From: an uncultured Clostridia bacterium
Lineage (GTDB): Bacteria > Bacillota > Clostridia > Oscillospirales > Ruminococcaceae
Length of the DNA: 64,000 nt
Reading direction: 5' to 3'
Assembly: GCA_947510165.1 (NCBI GenBank)
Contig: CANNSB010000006.1
Span: forward strand, 24,499-88,498
Numbering within the stretch: the first letter of the stretch is position 1; each line of letters opens with the position of its first letter. The notes beneath the pieces are model-generated. The model searched no databases and was not told the origin of the DNA. It saw only the letters and a program-made list of their open reading frames with translations. Shown piece by piece: positions 29,102-38,637 of this stretch. The position numbers and the translations under genes were made by a program.

Positions 29102-30640
29102 ATGATAAAAGATGTATTGTTTATATATATAGATAGATGGGAATTTTTTGTAGATTTAATGTGGGAGCATATAAATATCTCTTTAATAGCTATAACTATT
29201 TCATCTATTTTAGGGATATTGATAGGTATAATTATTAGTCAATTTAGAAAAGTGTCTTCATTAATACTAGGGATAATAAATTTTACATATACTATTCCAG
29301 CAATATCTATGTTAGGTTTTTTGATTCCTATATGGGGCATAGGAAACTCAAATGCAATTATTGCTCTTTCGATATATGGATTACTTCCAATGGTTAGGAA
29401 TACATATATCGGTATTACAAATATAGATAAGAAGATAATAGAAGCATCAATAGGAATGGGTAGCACAGAGTTTCAGTCATTGTATAAAATAAAGTTTCCA
29501 CTTTCTATGCCTGTAATATTATCTGGTTTTAGAAATATGGTTATAATGACAATTTCTTTAACTGGTATAGCTTCGTTTGTAGGGGCAGGAGGTCTAGGAG
29601 TTGCAATATACAGGGGTATAACAACAAATAACTCTGCTATGACTATAGCCGGTAGTATAGCAGTGGCAAGTTTGGCGTTGGTGATTGATTTTTTAATAGG
29701 TAGAATTGAAAAATTTGCTTATAAAAGGAAGAAGATTAATAAAAAAGCTTTAATATTGTGGTTGTTAATACCTTTTATTGGACTTGCTGGATTTTTTTAT
29801 TTTTCTATGGATAAAGAAAGTATAAATATAGCATCTAAGCCTATGACAGAACAACTTATTATTTCTGAAATTATAGGACAATTAATAGAAGATGAACTGG
29901 ATGTAAAAGTTAAAATAACTAAGGGAGTTGGTGGAGGAACTAGCAATATTCATCCTGCATTAATCAAAGGTGATTTTGATTTATATCCAGAATATACGGG
30001 AACAAGCTGGGAATTTGTTTTAAAAGAAGAAGGGATGTTAGAGGAAGGTGAAGAGGGCTATAATAGATTGAAAGATTTATATGAAGAAAAGTTTGATCTT
30101 TCTTATATAGGTTTATATGGATTTAACAACAGTTATGGTTTGGCAATACGAAAAGAAATAGCAGAAAAATTTGATATAAAGACATATAGTGATCTTTCAA
30201 AATTTTCAGAAAATCTCGTATATGGAGGAGAATATGATTTTTTTGAAAGAGAGGATGGATATAAAGGTTTATCAGATTTATATGGACTTAAGTTTAAAGA
30301 TATAGTTAATATAGATGTAGGATTAAAGTATGATGCGATGAATTATAAAGATATTGATGTTATGAATGTTTTTACAACTGATGGACAGATAAGTAGGGGA
30401 GATATAGTTATATTAGAAGATGATAAATCATTTTTTCCAAAATATTATGCAGGAACAGTTGTACGAAGAGATATACTAGAAAAGCATCCAAGATTAGAAG
30501 AAGTTTTATTACTTTTAGAAGGTATAATAGATGATGAAACTATGTCTAATCTAAATTATAAAGTTGAGATAGAAAAAATGGATGAAAAAATTGTAGCAAT
30601 GGAATTTTTAAAAGAAAAAGGGCTTATAAAGGTGAAATAA
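29102..30640 (+). CDS. Osmoprotectant ABC importer, permease fused to substrate-binding domain
   Basis: An OpuC/OpuB-type importer for glycine betaine, choline or carnitine. Residues about 10-210 form the permease with several membrane spans and the ABC-contact loop (EASIGMGSTEFQSLYKIKFP). After one more span (ALILWLLIPFIGLAGFFYF) comes an extracellular binding domain of about 270 residues: INIASKPMTEQLIISEIIGQ, then DLYPEYTGTSWE. The domain order is known from OpuABC-like fused systems. I chose ATG 29102, 6 bp after GGAG. The ATPase gene overlaps by 1 bp. Confidence 0.9.
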   Translation: MIKDVLFIYIDRWEFFVDLMWEHINISLIAITISSILGILIGIIISQFRKVSSLILGIINFTYTIPAISMLGFLIPIWGIGNSNAIIALSIYGLLPMVRNTYIGITNIDKKIIEASIGMGSTEFQSLYKIKFPLSMPVILSGFRNMVIMTISLTGIASFVGAGGLGVAIYRGITTNNSAMTIAGSIAVASLALVIDFLIGRIEKFAYKRKKINKKALILWLLIPFIGLAGFFYFSMDKESINIASKPMTEQLIISEIIGQLIEDELDVKVKITKGVGGGTSNIHPALIKGDFDLYPEYTGTSWEFVLKEEGMLEEGEEGYNRLKDLYEEKFDLSYIGLYGFNNSYGLAIRKEIAEKFDIKTYSDLSKFSENLVYGGEYDFFEREDGYKGLSDLYGLKFKDIVNIDVGLKYDAMNYKDIDVMNVFTTDGQISRGDIVILEDDKSFFPKYYAGTVVRRDILEKHPRLEEVLLLLEGIIDDETMSNLNYKVEIEKMDEKIVAMEFLKEKGLIKVK

Positions 30641-31356
30641 TGAATATAATAGAGTTTAAAAATATTTATAAAAGCTATAATCAAAATATAGTTTTGGAAA
30701 ATTTTAGTTTAAATATAGAAAAAGGGGAATTTATAACCGTAATTGGAAGTTCTGGATCTGGAAAAACTACAGTTTTAAAATTAATAAATGGTTTAATAAC
30801 ACCGGATAAAGGAGAAATATTAATAGATAATCAAAGTATAGAAAAGATTGATAAAATAAAATTAAGAAGAAAGATAGGTTATGTAATCCAAGGTATAGGA
30901 TTATTTCCACATCTAAGTGTTAAAAAAAATATAAACTATGTCCTAGAGTTAGGTGGAAAGTCTTTAAACGAAGTAGATTTAAATATTTTGATAGAAAAAA
31001 TGGGTTTAGAAAAAAAAATGATGGACAGGTTCCCAGATGAATTAAGTGGGGGACAACAACAAAGGGTAGGGATTGCAAGAGCGGTTGCTGCAAATCCAGA
31101 TATCTTATTGATGGATGAGCCTTTTGGAGCAGTCGATGATATAACAAGAAAATCTTTACAAAAAGAAATAAAGATAATTCATAAAAACTTAGGTATAACA
31201 ATATTTTTTATAACCCATGATATTAGGGAAGCTTTAAAATTAGGAAGCAAAGTTTTGATTATGGATAAAGGAGAGATACATCAATATAGCACACCAGATA
31301 ATATTAGAGAAAATCCTAAAACTAAATTTGTTAAACAGTTAGTAGGGATAATTTAA
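30640..31356 (+). CDS. Osmoprotectant ABC importer, ATPase subunit
   Basis: The 238-residue ATPase has Walker A GSSGSGKTT near 34-42, signature LSGGQQQRVGIARA, Walker B ILLMDEPFGAVDD and the switch histidine in FFITHD. It matches OpuCA-type proteins. It lacks the C-terminal CBS domains that many of them use to sense ionic strength, so any osmotic control must lie elsewhere. Its ATG overlaps the permease stop (TAATG). Confidence 0.9.
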   Translation: MNIIEFKNIYKSYNQNIVLENFSLNIEKGEFITVIGSSGSGKTTVLKLINGLITPDKGEILIDNQSIEKIDKIKLRRKIGYVIQGIGLFPHLSVKKNINYVLELGGKSLNEVDLNILIEKMGLEKKMMDRFPDELSGGQQQRVGIARAVAANPDILLMDEPFGAVDDITRKSLQKEIKIIHKNLGITIFFITHDIREALKLGSKVLIMDKGEIHQYSTPDNIRENPKTKFVKQLVGII

Positions 31357-31377
31357 TTGGTTTTATTATAATTAATA

Positions 31378-31413
31378 AAAAAAGATGTATAGAAATTTCT
31401 ATACATCTTTTTT
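31378..31413. terminator. Terminator after the osmolyte importer
   Basis: A perfect 30-bp palindrome (31381-31410) extended by A and T runs. Confidence 0.85.
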
Positions 31414-31435
31414 AAAAAATCATATAAAGGTTATA

Positions 31436-31477
31436 TTTATTGTATTTATTTTATAATAATATAATAAATACAATAAA
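31436..31477 (+). promoter_or_regulatory. Hairpin just before the ribosome binding site of the next gene
   Basis: A perfect 15-bp inverted repeat (31436-31450 with 31463-31477), whose 12-nt loop contains TATAAT. The right arm ends one or two bases before the AGGGG of the gene at 31490. It could be an operator around a -10 box, or an RNA hairpin limiting translation. Confidence 0.5.
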
Positions 31478-31489
31478 TAGGGGAATTTT

Positions 31490-32173
31490 ATGATTGATTT
31501 ATCGCTTATAAAAATATTGATGCTAGATAATAAAAATAAAGAACAATACACAGCAATAGCTTATGATGGAAAGAATATGTATACGTCTTTTATAAATTTA
31601 TCAAAAATTTATAAATTTGATATGATGGGAAGATATAAAGGAGATATACAAACTAAAAGATCTTATATATCTATCTGTTTTGATTATTATGAAAGATGTT
31701 TTTGGGGAGTGTCATTAGGACATTTTAAAACTATATATAAATTAGATGTATCTTTTAATGAAATAGGATATGTATATCTTCCATTTGGAGTTTGTGGTAT
31801 AACTAGTATAGGCTATAATGGAACTACAAACAGTTTATTATGTGGTGATTCTAATCAGATATATAATATATATAAAACTGGAGAAGTGTTTAATATAAAC
31901 AAGATAAAGAAGAATGTATTTATCAATTCTCTTGGTGAATTGAATAATATATTATTAAAATCTATTAGTTATAGAGGGTCATGTTTTAGTATAATAAGTG
32001 TTATAAATAAGGATTATGTATATAACAATATATGTTGTATGCCAACAGGAATATTATGCAAAGGTATTTTTGTAAATTATAATAAAAATAATACATTTAA
32101 TTTAAATTTATTTGGATGTTGCGACAAAAAAAATGATTATTATATATTTAAATATAAGTGTATAGGTTTTTGA
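31490..32173 (+). CDS. Unknown protein, possibly a small beta-propeller
   Basis: I do not recognise this 227-residue protein with certainty. It has repeating units that read like propeller blades: YTAIAYDGKNMYTSF then KIYKFDMMGRYKGDI; YISICFDYYERCFWGVS then TIYKLDVSFNEIGYV; ITSIGYNGTTNSLLC then QIYNIYKTGEV. It is cysteine-rich (C51-like positions in each later blade and a C-terminal CC pair). No signal peptide is visible. I recall Cys-rich Clostridia proteins with similar blades but cannot confirm a family. It stands alone between two terminators. Confidence 0.6.
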   Translation: MIDLSLIKILMLDNKNKEQYTAIAYDGKNMYTSFINLSKIYKFDMMGRYKGDIQTKRSYISICFDYYERCFWGVSLGHFKTIYKLDVSFNEIGYVYLPFGVCGITSIGYNGTTNSLLCGDSNQIYNIYKTGEVFNINKIKKNVFINSLGELNNILLKSISYRGSCFSIISVINKDYVYNNICCMPTGILCKGIFVNYNKNNTFNLNLFGCCDKKNDYYIFKYKCIGF

Positions 32174-32181
32174 AATAAAAA

Positions 32182-32203
32182 AAAGAGAACTAAAGTTCTC
32201 TTT
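32182..32203 (+). terminator. Terminator after the propeller-like gene
   Basis: Stem AAAGAGAAC/GTTCTCTTT with a 4-nt loop, 8 bp after the stop codon. Confidence 0.65.
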
Positions 32204-32521
32204 AAAAATGAAATAAAAGTTTTTATAAATTAGCATAAAAATGAAAACTTATAAATATAATTTTATTTTATATAAATATAATTGTTGAAAAATTATTGAA
32301 TATAAAGTATAGTCATATTTTAGTTAATTATATATTTAATAAAAAATATATAATTTATTGAATGGTAAATAATAAGGTAATATTTATTATTAAATTGCAT
32401 TCAACAATTGATAATCTAATTTAAAATTAATTAATATAAGCTGTCATAATATACATCGGTCAAATAAAAGTATAATAAAGGGCAATTGATATTTATACTA
32501 AAATATAAAATAGGAGATTTT
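32204..32521 (+). other. 318-bp AT-rich gap before the polysaccharide cluster
   Basis: No gene is seen. AATTGTTGA (32280-32288) can pair with TCAACAATT (32401-32409), and TTGAATG (32358-32364) can pair with CATTCAA (32398-32404). The two pairings share bases and exclude each other. A TATAAT stands at 32471-32476 without a clear -35 box. It may be the leader and promoter of the glycosyltransferase operon. Confidence 0.4.
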
Positions 32522-33361
32522 ATGGATTTAAGTGTTATTATTATAAACTATAATACAAAATCATTGACAGAAAAGACGATTGATCTATTTATACAAACTG
32601 TGGATAAAGATTTAAAATATGAGATAATTTTGGTGGATAATTCTAGTAAAAATGATGAAAAAATATTTAAAATTGATGGCGTTTTTAAAATTATAGATTC
32701 GGAAAATAATGGATTTGGTGCAGGATGTAATTTAGGGGTTAAAAATTCTATAGGAAGATATATATTATTTTTAAATTCTGATGTAGAGTTTAAAAATAAT
32801 AAATTATTAGAAGCTGTTAGATATATGGATAAAAATTTAGATGTTGGTATACTAGGTGGGAAGATGATTTTGCAAGATGGAAGTTTAGACCATGGATGCA
32901 AGAGGGGGTTTCCAACACCTTTTACATCTATTAGTTATTTTTTAAAGCTTGATAAAATATTTAAAAAATCTAAGATTTTTGGAAAATATAGGTTAACATA
33001 TATTCCAGATGATGAATTAAATTATGTTGATTGTGTTTCTGGGGGATTAATGGTTATGAAAAGAAGTGTCTATAATCAAATAGGTGGATTTGATGAAGAT
33101 TATTTCATGTATGGAGAAGATATTGATATATGCTATAGGGCTTGTCAAAAAGGATATAAAACTGTCTATTTTCCAGAAATAGTTGTGCTGCACCTTAAAG
33201 GACAGAGTGGTTTAAATACAAAATCTAAAATAACTATAAAAAGATTTTATGATTCTATGCTTATATTTTATAAAAAAAATTATAAAAATAAATATAATAT
33301 ATTCTTATATTATATTGTATATATTGGAATAAAATTAAAAAAATTAATAAGTAGTATATAG
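32522..33361 (+). CDS. Glycosyltransferase family 2 (rhamnosyltransferase-like)
   Basis: A GT-A fold glycosyltransferase of 279 residues. The N terminus LSVIIINYNTKSLTEKTI, the segment ILVDNSS, the metal-binding LFLNSDVE and the acceptor-region GGFDEDYFMYGEDIDICYR match WbbL-like rhamnosyltransferases. I chose ATG 32522 after GGAG. The neighbouring dTDP-rhamnose genes agree with a rhamnose donor. The acceptor is unknown. Confidence 0.85.
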   Translation: MDLSVIIINYNTKSLTEKTIDLFIQTVDKDLKYEIILVDNSSKNDEKIFKIDGVFKIIDSENNGFGAGCNLGVKNSIGRYILFLNSDVEFKNNKLLEAVRYMDKNLDVGILGGKMILQDGSLDHGCKRGFPTPFTSISYFLKLDKIFKKSKIFGKYRLTYIPDDELNYVDCVSGGLMVMKRSVYNQIGGFDEDYFMYGEDIDICYRACQKGYKTVYFPEIVVLHLKGQSGLNTKSKITIKRFYDSMLIFYKKNYKNKYNIFLYYIVYIGIKLKKLISSI

Positions 33362-33369
33362 AGGTATAC

Positions 33370-34302
33370 ATGATAGATATATTGATGGCAACATATAATG
33401 GAGAAGATTATATAAAAGAGCAGATAAATTCTATATTAGATCAAAGTTTTCAAGAATTTAGATTAATTATATGTGATGATCAATCAGATGATAAAACATT
33501 TGAAATATTAAAAGAATATAAAAAAAACTATCCTAAAAAAATATATTTATATAAAAATATTGTAAGACAGGGAAGTGCAAAGAAAAATTTTATATCTATG
33601 TTTAAATATATAGAATCAGATTATATAATGTTTGCAGATCAAGATGATGTTTGGTTAAAAGATAAAATAAAAAATTCTTATGAATTGATTATAGCAAAAG
33701 AATGTATATTAATAAAAAAATCTCCAATAATAATACATACTAATTTAAAAATTGTTAATCAAGATAAACTAGTAATTTCAGAAAGTTTTTATCAACATCA
33801 AAATATATCTGCAAGTAAAAATAATTTTAAAAATATTCTTATTCAAAATATTTTTGTTGGTTGTACTATAATGATAAATAAAGAGATGGCGAATCTTGTA
33901 AAGGGTGTTTGTGATGATAGTAGAATAATAATGCATGATTGGATTATTGGAATTTTGGGAGTGGGATGTGGACATGCTTATTATATAGATACACCACAAA
34001 TTTTGTACAGACAGCATAATAATAATTCTGTAGGAGCATCAAATCCCTATAAACTGAAAAAGCTTTTTAATCTGAAAAAACAATACAATAATATTAGGAA
34101 TACATTTTTTCAAGCTGAGTATGTAAAAGAAAAGTTTGGTGATATTTTTAATAAACAAGATAAAAAAATATTAAACATATATAGTAATTTCTGTTATAAT
34201 AGTCGGTGGAAAAAAATGCATAGTACATTAAAGTATAAGTTATATAAGCAGGGTTTTATAAGAAGCGTTGCCCAATGTTTTATTATTTTAATATATGGAT
34301 AA
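33370..34302 (+). CDS. Glycosyltransferase family 2
   Basis: A second GT-A enzyme, 310 residues. It opens with IDILMATYNGEDYIKEQINS, has IICDDQSDD and the metal site MFADQDDVW, which are typical of the rhamnosyl/galactosyl transferases of surface polysaccharide loci. It follows the first glycosyltransferase by 8 bp. Donor and acceptor cannot be read from the sequence. Confidence 0.85.
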   Translation: MIDILMATYNGEDYIKEQINSILDQSFQEFRLIICDDQSDDKTFEILKEYKKNYPKKIYLYKNIVRQGSAKKNFISMFKYIESDYIMFADQDDVWLKDKIKNSYELIIAKECILIKKSPIIIHTNLKIVNQDKLVISESFYQHQNISASKNNFKNILIQNIFVGCTIMINKEMANLVKGVCDDSRIIMHDWIIGILGVGCGHAYYIDTPQILYRQHNNNSVGASNPYKLKKLFNLKKQYNNIRNTFFQAEYVKEKFGDIFNKQDKKILNIYSNFCYNSRWKKMHSTLKYKLYKQGFIRSVAQCFIILIYG

Positions 34303-34402
34303 AAAATTTAATACAAAAAGTTGTTTTTTAAATATTTATGTTGTATATTATACATAATGGAATTAGGGTATTTAATATTATAGAATAAGAGAGGTATATG
34401 AT

Positions 34403-35287
34403 ATGAAAGGAATAATTCTTGCTGGAGGAACAGGGACAAGACTATTTCCGTCAACTATTGCTTGTTCAAAACAAATGCTATCAGTATATGATAAACCTAT
34501 GATTTATTATCCTCTATCAGTTTTGATGTTATCAGGAATAAGAGAGATATTAGTTATTGTTACACAAAGAGATATAGAACTATTTAGATCTCTTTTAGGG
34601 GATGGATCTAAATTAGGTATAAGTATAGAATATGCTGTTCAAGATAAGCCTAGGGGTCTTGCAGATGCGTTTATAGTTGGAGCTGATTTTATAGGATCAG
34701 ATAGTGTATGTTTAATTTTAGGTGATAATATATTTTATGGAGATAACTTTACAAAAAGGCTATCAAAAATTGCAAAAGATATTCAAGGTGGAGTTATATT
34801 TGGATATCATGTAACAAACCCAAATGAATTTGGTGTTGTAGAGTTTGATAAAAATGGTAAAGCTATATCAATAGAAGAGAAACCAATTGTTGCTAAATCA
34901 AATTATGCTATACCGGGATTATATTATTATGATAATAATGTTGTAGAAATAGCTAAAAGTATAAAACCATCTGGAAGGGGAGAACTAGAGATAACATCTA
35001 TCCATTCAGAATATCTCAAGCAAGGAAGATTGCAGGTTGAAATTTTCGGTAGAGGAACAGTTTGGTTGGATACAGGAAATCATAAAGATATGTTAGATGC
35101 CGCAATTTTTGTAGAAGCAATTCAAACAAGACAGGGTTTATATGTAGCGTGTTTAGAAGAGATAGCATATAGAAAAAAATATATAGATAAGAATAGACTT
35201 TTAGAATTAGGGGAGTCTTTAAAATCTACAGAATATGGAAAATATATTTTATCTATATCAAATGATAGTTTTATTGAAGGAGAATAG
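34403..35287 (+). CDS. rfbA: Glucose-1-phosphate thymidylyltransferase
   Basis: RmlA makes dTDP-glucose, the first step to dTDP-L-rhamnose. The nucleotide-binding loop GGTGTRLFPST is at residues 8-18, with KPMIYYPLSVLM, LGDNIFYG, IEEKP and TVWLDTGNH following. The 294-residue length is the family norm. The four rhamnose genes run rfbA-rfbD-rfbB-rfbC without large gaps. Confidence 0.96.
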   Translation: MKGIILAGGTGTRLFPSTIACSKQMLSVYDKPMIYYPLSVLMLSGIREILVIVTQRDIELFRSLLGDGSKLGISIEYAVQDKPRGLADAFIVGADFIGSDSVCLILGDNIFYGDNFTKRLSKIAKDIQGGVIFGYHVTNPNEFGVVEFDKNGKAISIEEKPIVAKSNYAIPGLYYYDNNVVEIAKSIKPSGRGELEITSIHSEYLKQGRLQVEIFGRGTVWLDTGNHKDMLDAAIFVEAIQTRQGLYVACLEEIAYRKKYIDKNRLLELGESLKSTEYGKYILSISNDSFIEGE

Positions 35288-35290
35288 TAG

Positions 35291-36166
35291 TTGAATATAT
35301 ATGTAATAGGAAGTAATGGACAATTAGGAAACGAGATTAGAAGTATATATGAAAAAAATAAATCTGAAATAGGATTAGTTGAATTTAATTTAAAAGAAAA
35401 TAAATTTATATTTTTAGATAAAGAGGATATAGATATTTGTAAAATTGAGAATATATACGAAGTATTTGAAAAAGAAAATCCAGATGTCATAATAAATTGT
35501 GCTGCGTATACAAATGTCGATAATTGTGAAACAGATATAGATATGGCTTTTAAAGTTAATGCGATAGGAAGCAAAAATTTGGCTATAGCAGGAGAAAAAT
35601 ATAATTCTAAGTTGATACATGTATCAACTGATTATGTTTTTTCAGGAGATGGAGAAGTTCCATATAGAGAATATGATATAACTATACCTAGTAGCGTTTA
35701 TGGAAAAACAAAACTAATGGGAGAGGAATATGTAAAACAATTTAGTAGTAGATATTTTATTGTACGAACAGCATGGTTATACGGATATATAGGAAATAAT
35801 TTTGTAAAAACTATAATGAAAATTTCAAAAGAAAAAGAAGAGATAAAGGTAGTAGATGATCAAAGAGGAAATCCAACAAATGCAAATGATTTAGCCCATC
35901 ATATAATTGGATTAGTGGGAACTGAAAATTATGGAATTTATCATTGTGTAGGTAAAGGTGAATGTAGTTGGTATGATTTTGCAAAAGAAATAGTTGAGCA
36001 GAGTGGAATATCATGTAAAGTTCATCCATGCACTACAGAAGAATATCCAAGACCAGCTAAAAGACCTTCTTATTCTTGTTTAGATAATATGATGTTTAGA
36101 TCAACTATTGGAGATAGTATGAGAGATTGGAAGATTGCTTTAAAAGATTTTATAAGTAAAATATAG
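35291..36166 (+). CDS. rfbD: dTDP-4-dehydrorhamnose reductase
   Basis: RmlD reduces the 4-keto group in the last step of dTDP-L-rhamnose synthesis. This SDR-type protein has the NAD(P) loop GSNGQLGNE, the INCAAYTNVD segment, the catalytic STDYVFSGD and YGKTK motifs, and RTAWLYG. The length is 291 residues. It starts at TTG 35291, 8 bp after AAGGAG. Confidence 0.95.
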   Translation: MNIYVIGSNGQLGNEIRSIYEKNKSEIGLVEFNLKENKFIFLDKEDIDICKIENIYEVFEKENPDVIINCAAYTNVDNCETDIDMAFKVNAIGSKNLAIAGEKYNSKLIHVSTDYVFSGDGEVPYREYDITIPSSVYGKTKLMGEEYVKQFSSRYFIVRTAWLYGYIGNNFVKTIMKISKEKEEIKVVDDQRGNPTNANDLAHHIIGLVGTENYGIYHCVGKGECSWYDFAKEIVEQSGISCKVHPCTTEEYPRPAKRPSYSCLDNMMFRSTIGDSMRDWKIALKDFISKI

Positions 36167-36177
36167 GAGATGTTATT

Positions 36178-37227
36178 TTGAAAACATATTTAGTTACAGG
36201 TGGAGCTGGATTTATAGGATCTAATTTTATACTGTATATGATTAAAAAATATGGAGATAGTGTTAGAATAATAAATGTAGATAGTTTAACTTATGCAGGA
36301 AATTTAAAAAATTTAGAATCTGTTTTAGATAGTGATAATTACAAATTTTTTAAAGAGGATATATGTAATTATAATGAAATAAAGTCTATATTTAAAAAAT
36401 ATGATATAGACTATGTTGTGAATTTTGCAGCAGAAAGCCATGTAGATAGAAGTATAGAAAATCCTGAAATATTTGCTAAAACAAATATTTTAGGGACACT
36501 AAATTTATTAAATATAAGTAAAGAAATATGGGAAATTTCTGACGGAGTTTATAAAGCTGGTGTTAAATTTTTGCAGGTTTCTACAGATGAAGTTTATGGG
36601 TCTTTAGGAGACACAGGATATTTCTTAGAAGAAACACCAATAGATCCACACAGCCCGTATTCGTCTAGCAAAGCATCGGCTGATTTATTTGTAAAAGCAT
36701 ATAGTGACACATATAAACTGCCAATTAATATAACTAGATGTTCAAATAACTATGGACCATATCAATTTCCAGAAAAACTGATTCCTCTTATAATAAACAA
36801 TGTGCTAAATAAAAAGCATATTCCGATATATGGAGATGGTCTACAGATAAGAGATTGGTTATATGTTAATGACCATTGTCGGGCAATAGATATGGTTATT
36901 AATAGTGGGAGTTTATCAGAAGTTTATAACATCGGTGGTCATAACGAAAAAACAAATATTTATATAGTTAAAACTGTTATAGGTTATATGAAGAGCAAGT
37001 ATAATATAATATATGATGAAAATTTGATTAAATATGTTGAAGATAGAAAAGGGCATGATAGAAGGTATGGGATAGACCCATCTAAGATACAAAAAGATAT
37101 TGGATGGAGTCCAGAAATTATGTTTGACAAAGGGATAACATTTACTATAGACTGGTATATGGAAAATAAAGAATGGATATCAGAAGTTACCTCTGGAGAA
37201 TATCAAGACTATTATAAAAATATATAA
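36178..37227 (+). CDS. rfbB: dTDP-glucose 4,6-dehydratase
   Basis: RmlB converts dTDP-glucose to the 4-keto-6-deoxy sugar. It has the NAD loop TGGAGFIGSNF, NFAAESHVDRSI, the catalytic QVSTDEVYGSLG and SPYSSSKASAD motifs, and NNYGPYQFPEKLIPL. At 349 residues it is full length. The start is TTG 36178 after AGGAG. Confidence 0.97.
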   Translation: MKTYLVTGGAGFIGSNFILYMIKKYGDSVRIINVDSLTYAGNLKNLESVLDSDNYKFFKEDICNYNEIKSIFKKYDIDYVVNFAAESHVDRSIENPEIFAKTNILGTLNLLNISKEIWEISDGVYKAGVKFLQVSTDEVYGSLGDTGYFLEETPIDPHSPYSSSKASADLFVKAYSDTYKLPINITRCSNNYGPYQFPEKLIPLIINNVLNKKHIPIYGDGLQIRDWLYVNDHCRAIDMVINSGSLSEVYNIGGHNEKTNIYIVKTVIGYMKSKYNIIYDENLIKYVEDRKGHDRRYGIDPSKIQKDIGWSPEIMFDKGITFTIDWYMENKEWISEVTSGEYQDYYKNI

Positions 37228-37244
37228 GATAGAAGGAATTTTAT

Positions 37245-37790
37245 ATGGGATGTTTTAAATTTATAGAAACAGAGATAGAGGGTTTATTTATAATAGAAAC
37301 AAAAGTTTTTGGAGATAATAGAGGATATTTTTTAGAATCATATAATTATGAAGATTTTAAAGCAAATGGATTAGATATGACTTTTGTTCAAGACAATCAA
37401 TCGGGATCTGTTAAAAATGTTCTTAGAGGGCTCCATTTTCAAAAAAATAATCCACAAGGAAAACTTGTTAGGGTTTTAAAAGGTGAAGTTTTAGATGTGG
37501 TAGTAGACATTAGAGAAAAAAGCAAAACTTTTGGAAAATGGAAGTCTGTTTTATTAAATGAAAAAAATAGAACAATGTTTTATGTTCCAGAGGGTTTTGC
37601 ACATGGATTTGTAGTTAGATCTGATTATGCAGAATTTGCATATAAATGTACAAATTTTTATGATCCTTCTGATGAAGGTGGATTAATATGGAATGATCCA
37701 GAAGTTGGGATAGATTGGCAAATAGATAATTTGTCAGATATTAGTTTATCTGATAAAGATAAAAAGAATCCATTTTTAAAAGAACTATAA
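37245..37790 (+). CDS. rfbC: dTDP-4-dehydrorhamnose 3,5-epimerase
   Basis: RmlC epimerises positions 3 and 5 of the keto sugar. The cupin shows RGYFLESYN, the catalytic-histidine segment RGLHFQKNNPQGKLVRV, VDIR, and PEGFAHGFVV. The length of 181 residues is normal. It completes the four-enzyme rhamnose set and precedes the exporter genes by 46 bp. Confidence 0.96.
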   Translation: MGCFKFIETEIEGLFIIETKVFGDNRGYFLESYNYEDFKANGLDMTFVQDNQSGSVKNVLRGLHFQKNNPQGKLVRVLKGEVLDVVVDIREKSKTFGKWKSVLLNEKNRTMFYVPEGFAHGFVVRSDYAEFAYKCTNFYDPSDEGGLIWNDPEVGIDWQIDNLSDISLSDKDKKNPFLKEL

Positions 37791-37836
37791 ATATAAATAC
37801 AAATACAAATAAATTTTTATAGTTAGGGGGGATATA

Positions 37837-38613
37837 TTGAAATATTATATAAAAACATTTAATAAATATTTATATCTTTTATTTAATCTTATATCAAGAG
37901 ATTTTAAAATTAAATATAGAAGATCTATATTGGGAATTTTATGGAGTATATTAAATCCAGTTTTAATGATGGTGGTTATTACTGCAGTATTTTTAAATTT
38001 GTTTAAATTTGAAATTGACAATTTTCCTATCTATTATCTAACAGGATCAACTATATTTTCTTTTTTTACAGATGCAACAACATCTTCTATGACATCTATA
38101 GTTGGGTCTGGACAGATAATAAAAAAAGTATATATTCCAAAATATATATTTCCTTTACAAAAATGCCTATTTTCATTTGTAAACTTATTTTTCTCACTTA
38201 TAGCATTGATTATAATGATAATCATTTTAAAATTCAAGATAACATATACAGTTATGCTAGCACCAATACCAATAATATATATACTTATTTTTGCATTAGG
38301 AATTAGTTTAATATTATCGTCTTTAACAGTATTTTTTCGAGATATAGTTCATTTGTACGGAGTTATAACAACTATTTGGATGTATTTTACACCTATAATA
38401 TACCCAGAAAATATATTAAGTGATAGTATGCTTAAATTAATTTCATTTAACCCACTATATTATTATGTAGGATATTTTAGAGATGTTGTTATGTATGGAA
38501 AAATACCAAGTTTAAGAGTTAATATTATATGTATACTTTTTTCTCTTATAACACTATTGTTAGGATCTATAATTTTTAAGCGAACTCAAGATAAATTTGT
38601 ACTACACATATAA
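37837..38613 (+). CDS. Polysaccharide ABC exporter, permease (Wzm/TagG-like)
   Basis: A 258-residue ABC-2 membrane protein with about six spans. The N-terminal amphipathic stretch contains the family segment RDFKIKYRRSILGILWSILNP, seen in Wzm and TagG. It exports a lipid-linked polysaccharide with the ATPase encoded next. The start is TTG 37837 after GGGGG. There is no wzy or wzx in the cluster, which fits an ABC-dependent route. Confidence 0.9.
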   Translation: MKYYIKTFNKYLYLLFNLISRDFKIKYRRSILGILWSILNPVLMMVVITAVFLNLFKFEIDNFPIYYLTGSTIFSFFTDATTSSMTSIVGSGQIIKKVYIPKYIFPLQKCLFSFVNLFFSLIALIIMIIILKFKITYTVMLAPIPIIYILIFALGISLILSSLTVFFRDIVHLYGVITTIWMYFTPIIYPENILSDSMLKLISFNPLYYYVGYFRDVVMYGKIPSLRVNIICILFSLITLLLGSIIFKRTQDKFVLHI

Positions 38614-38637
38614 ATAGATAAGATAGGAGATATATGT

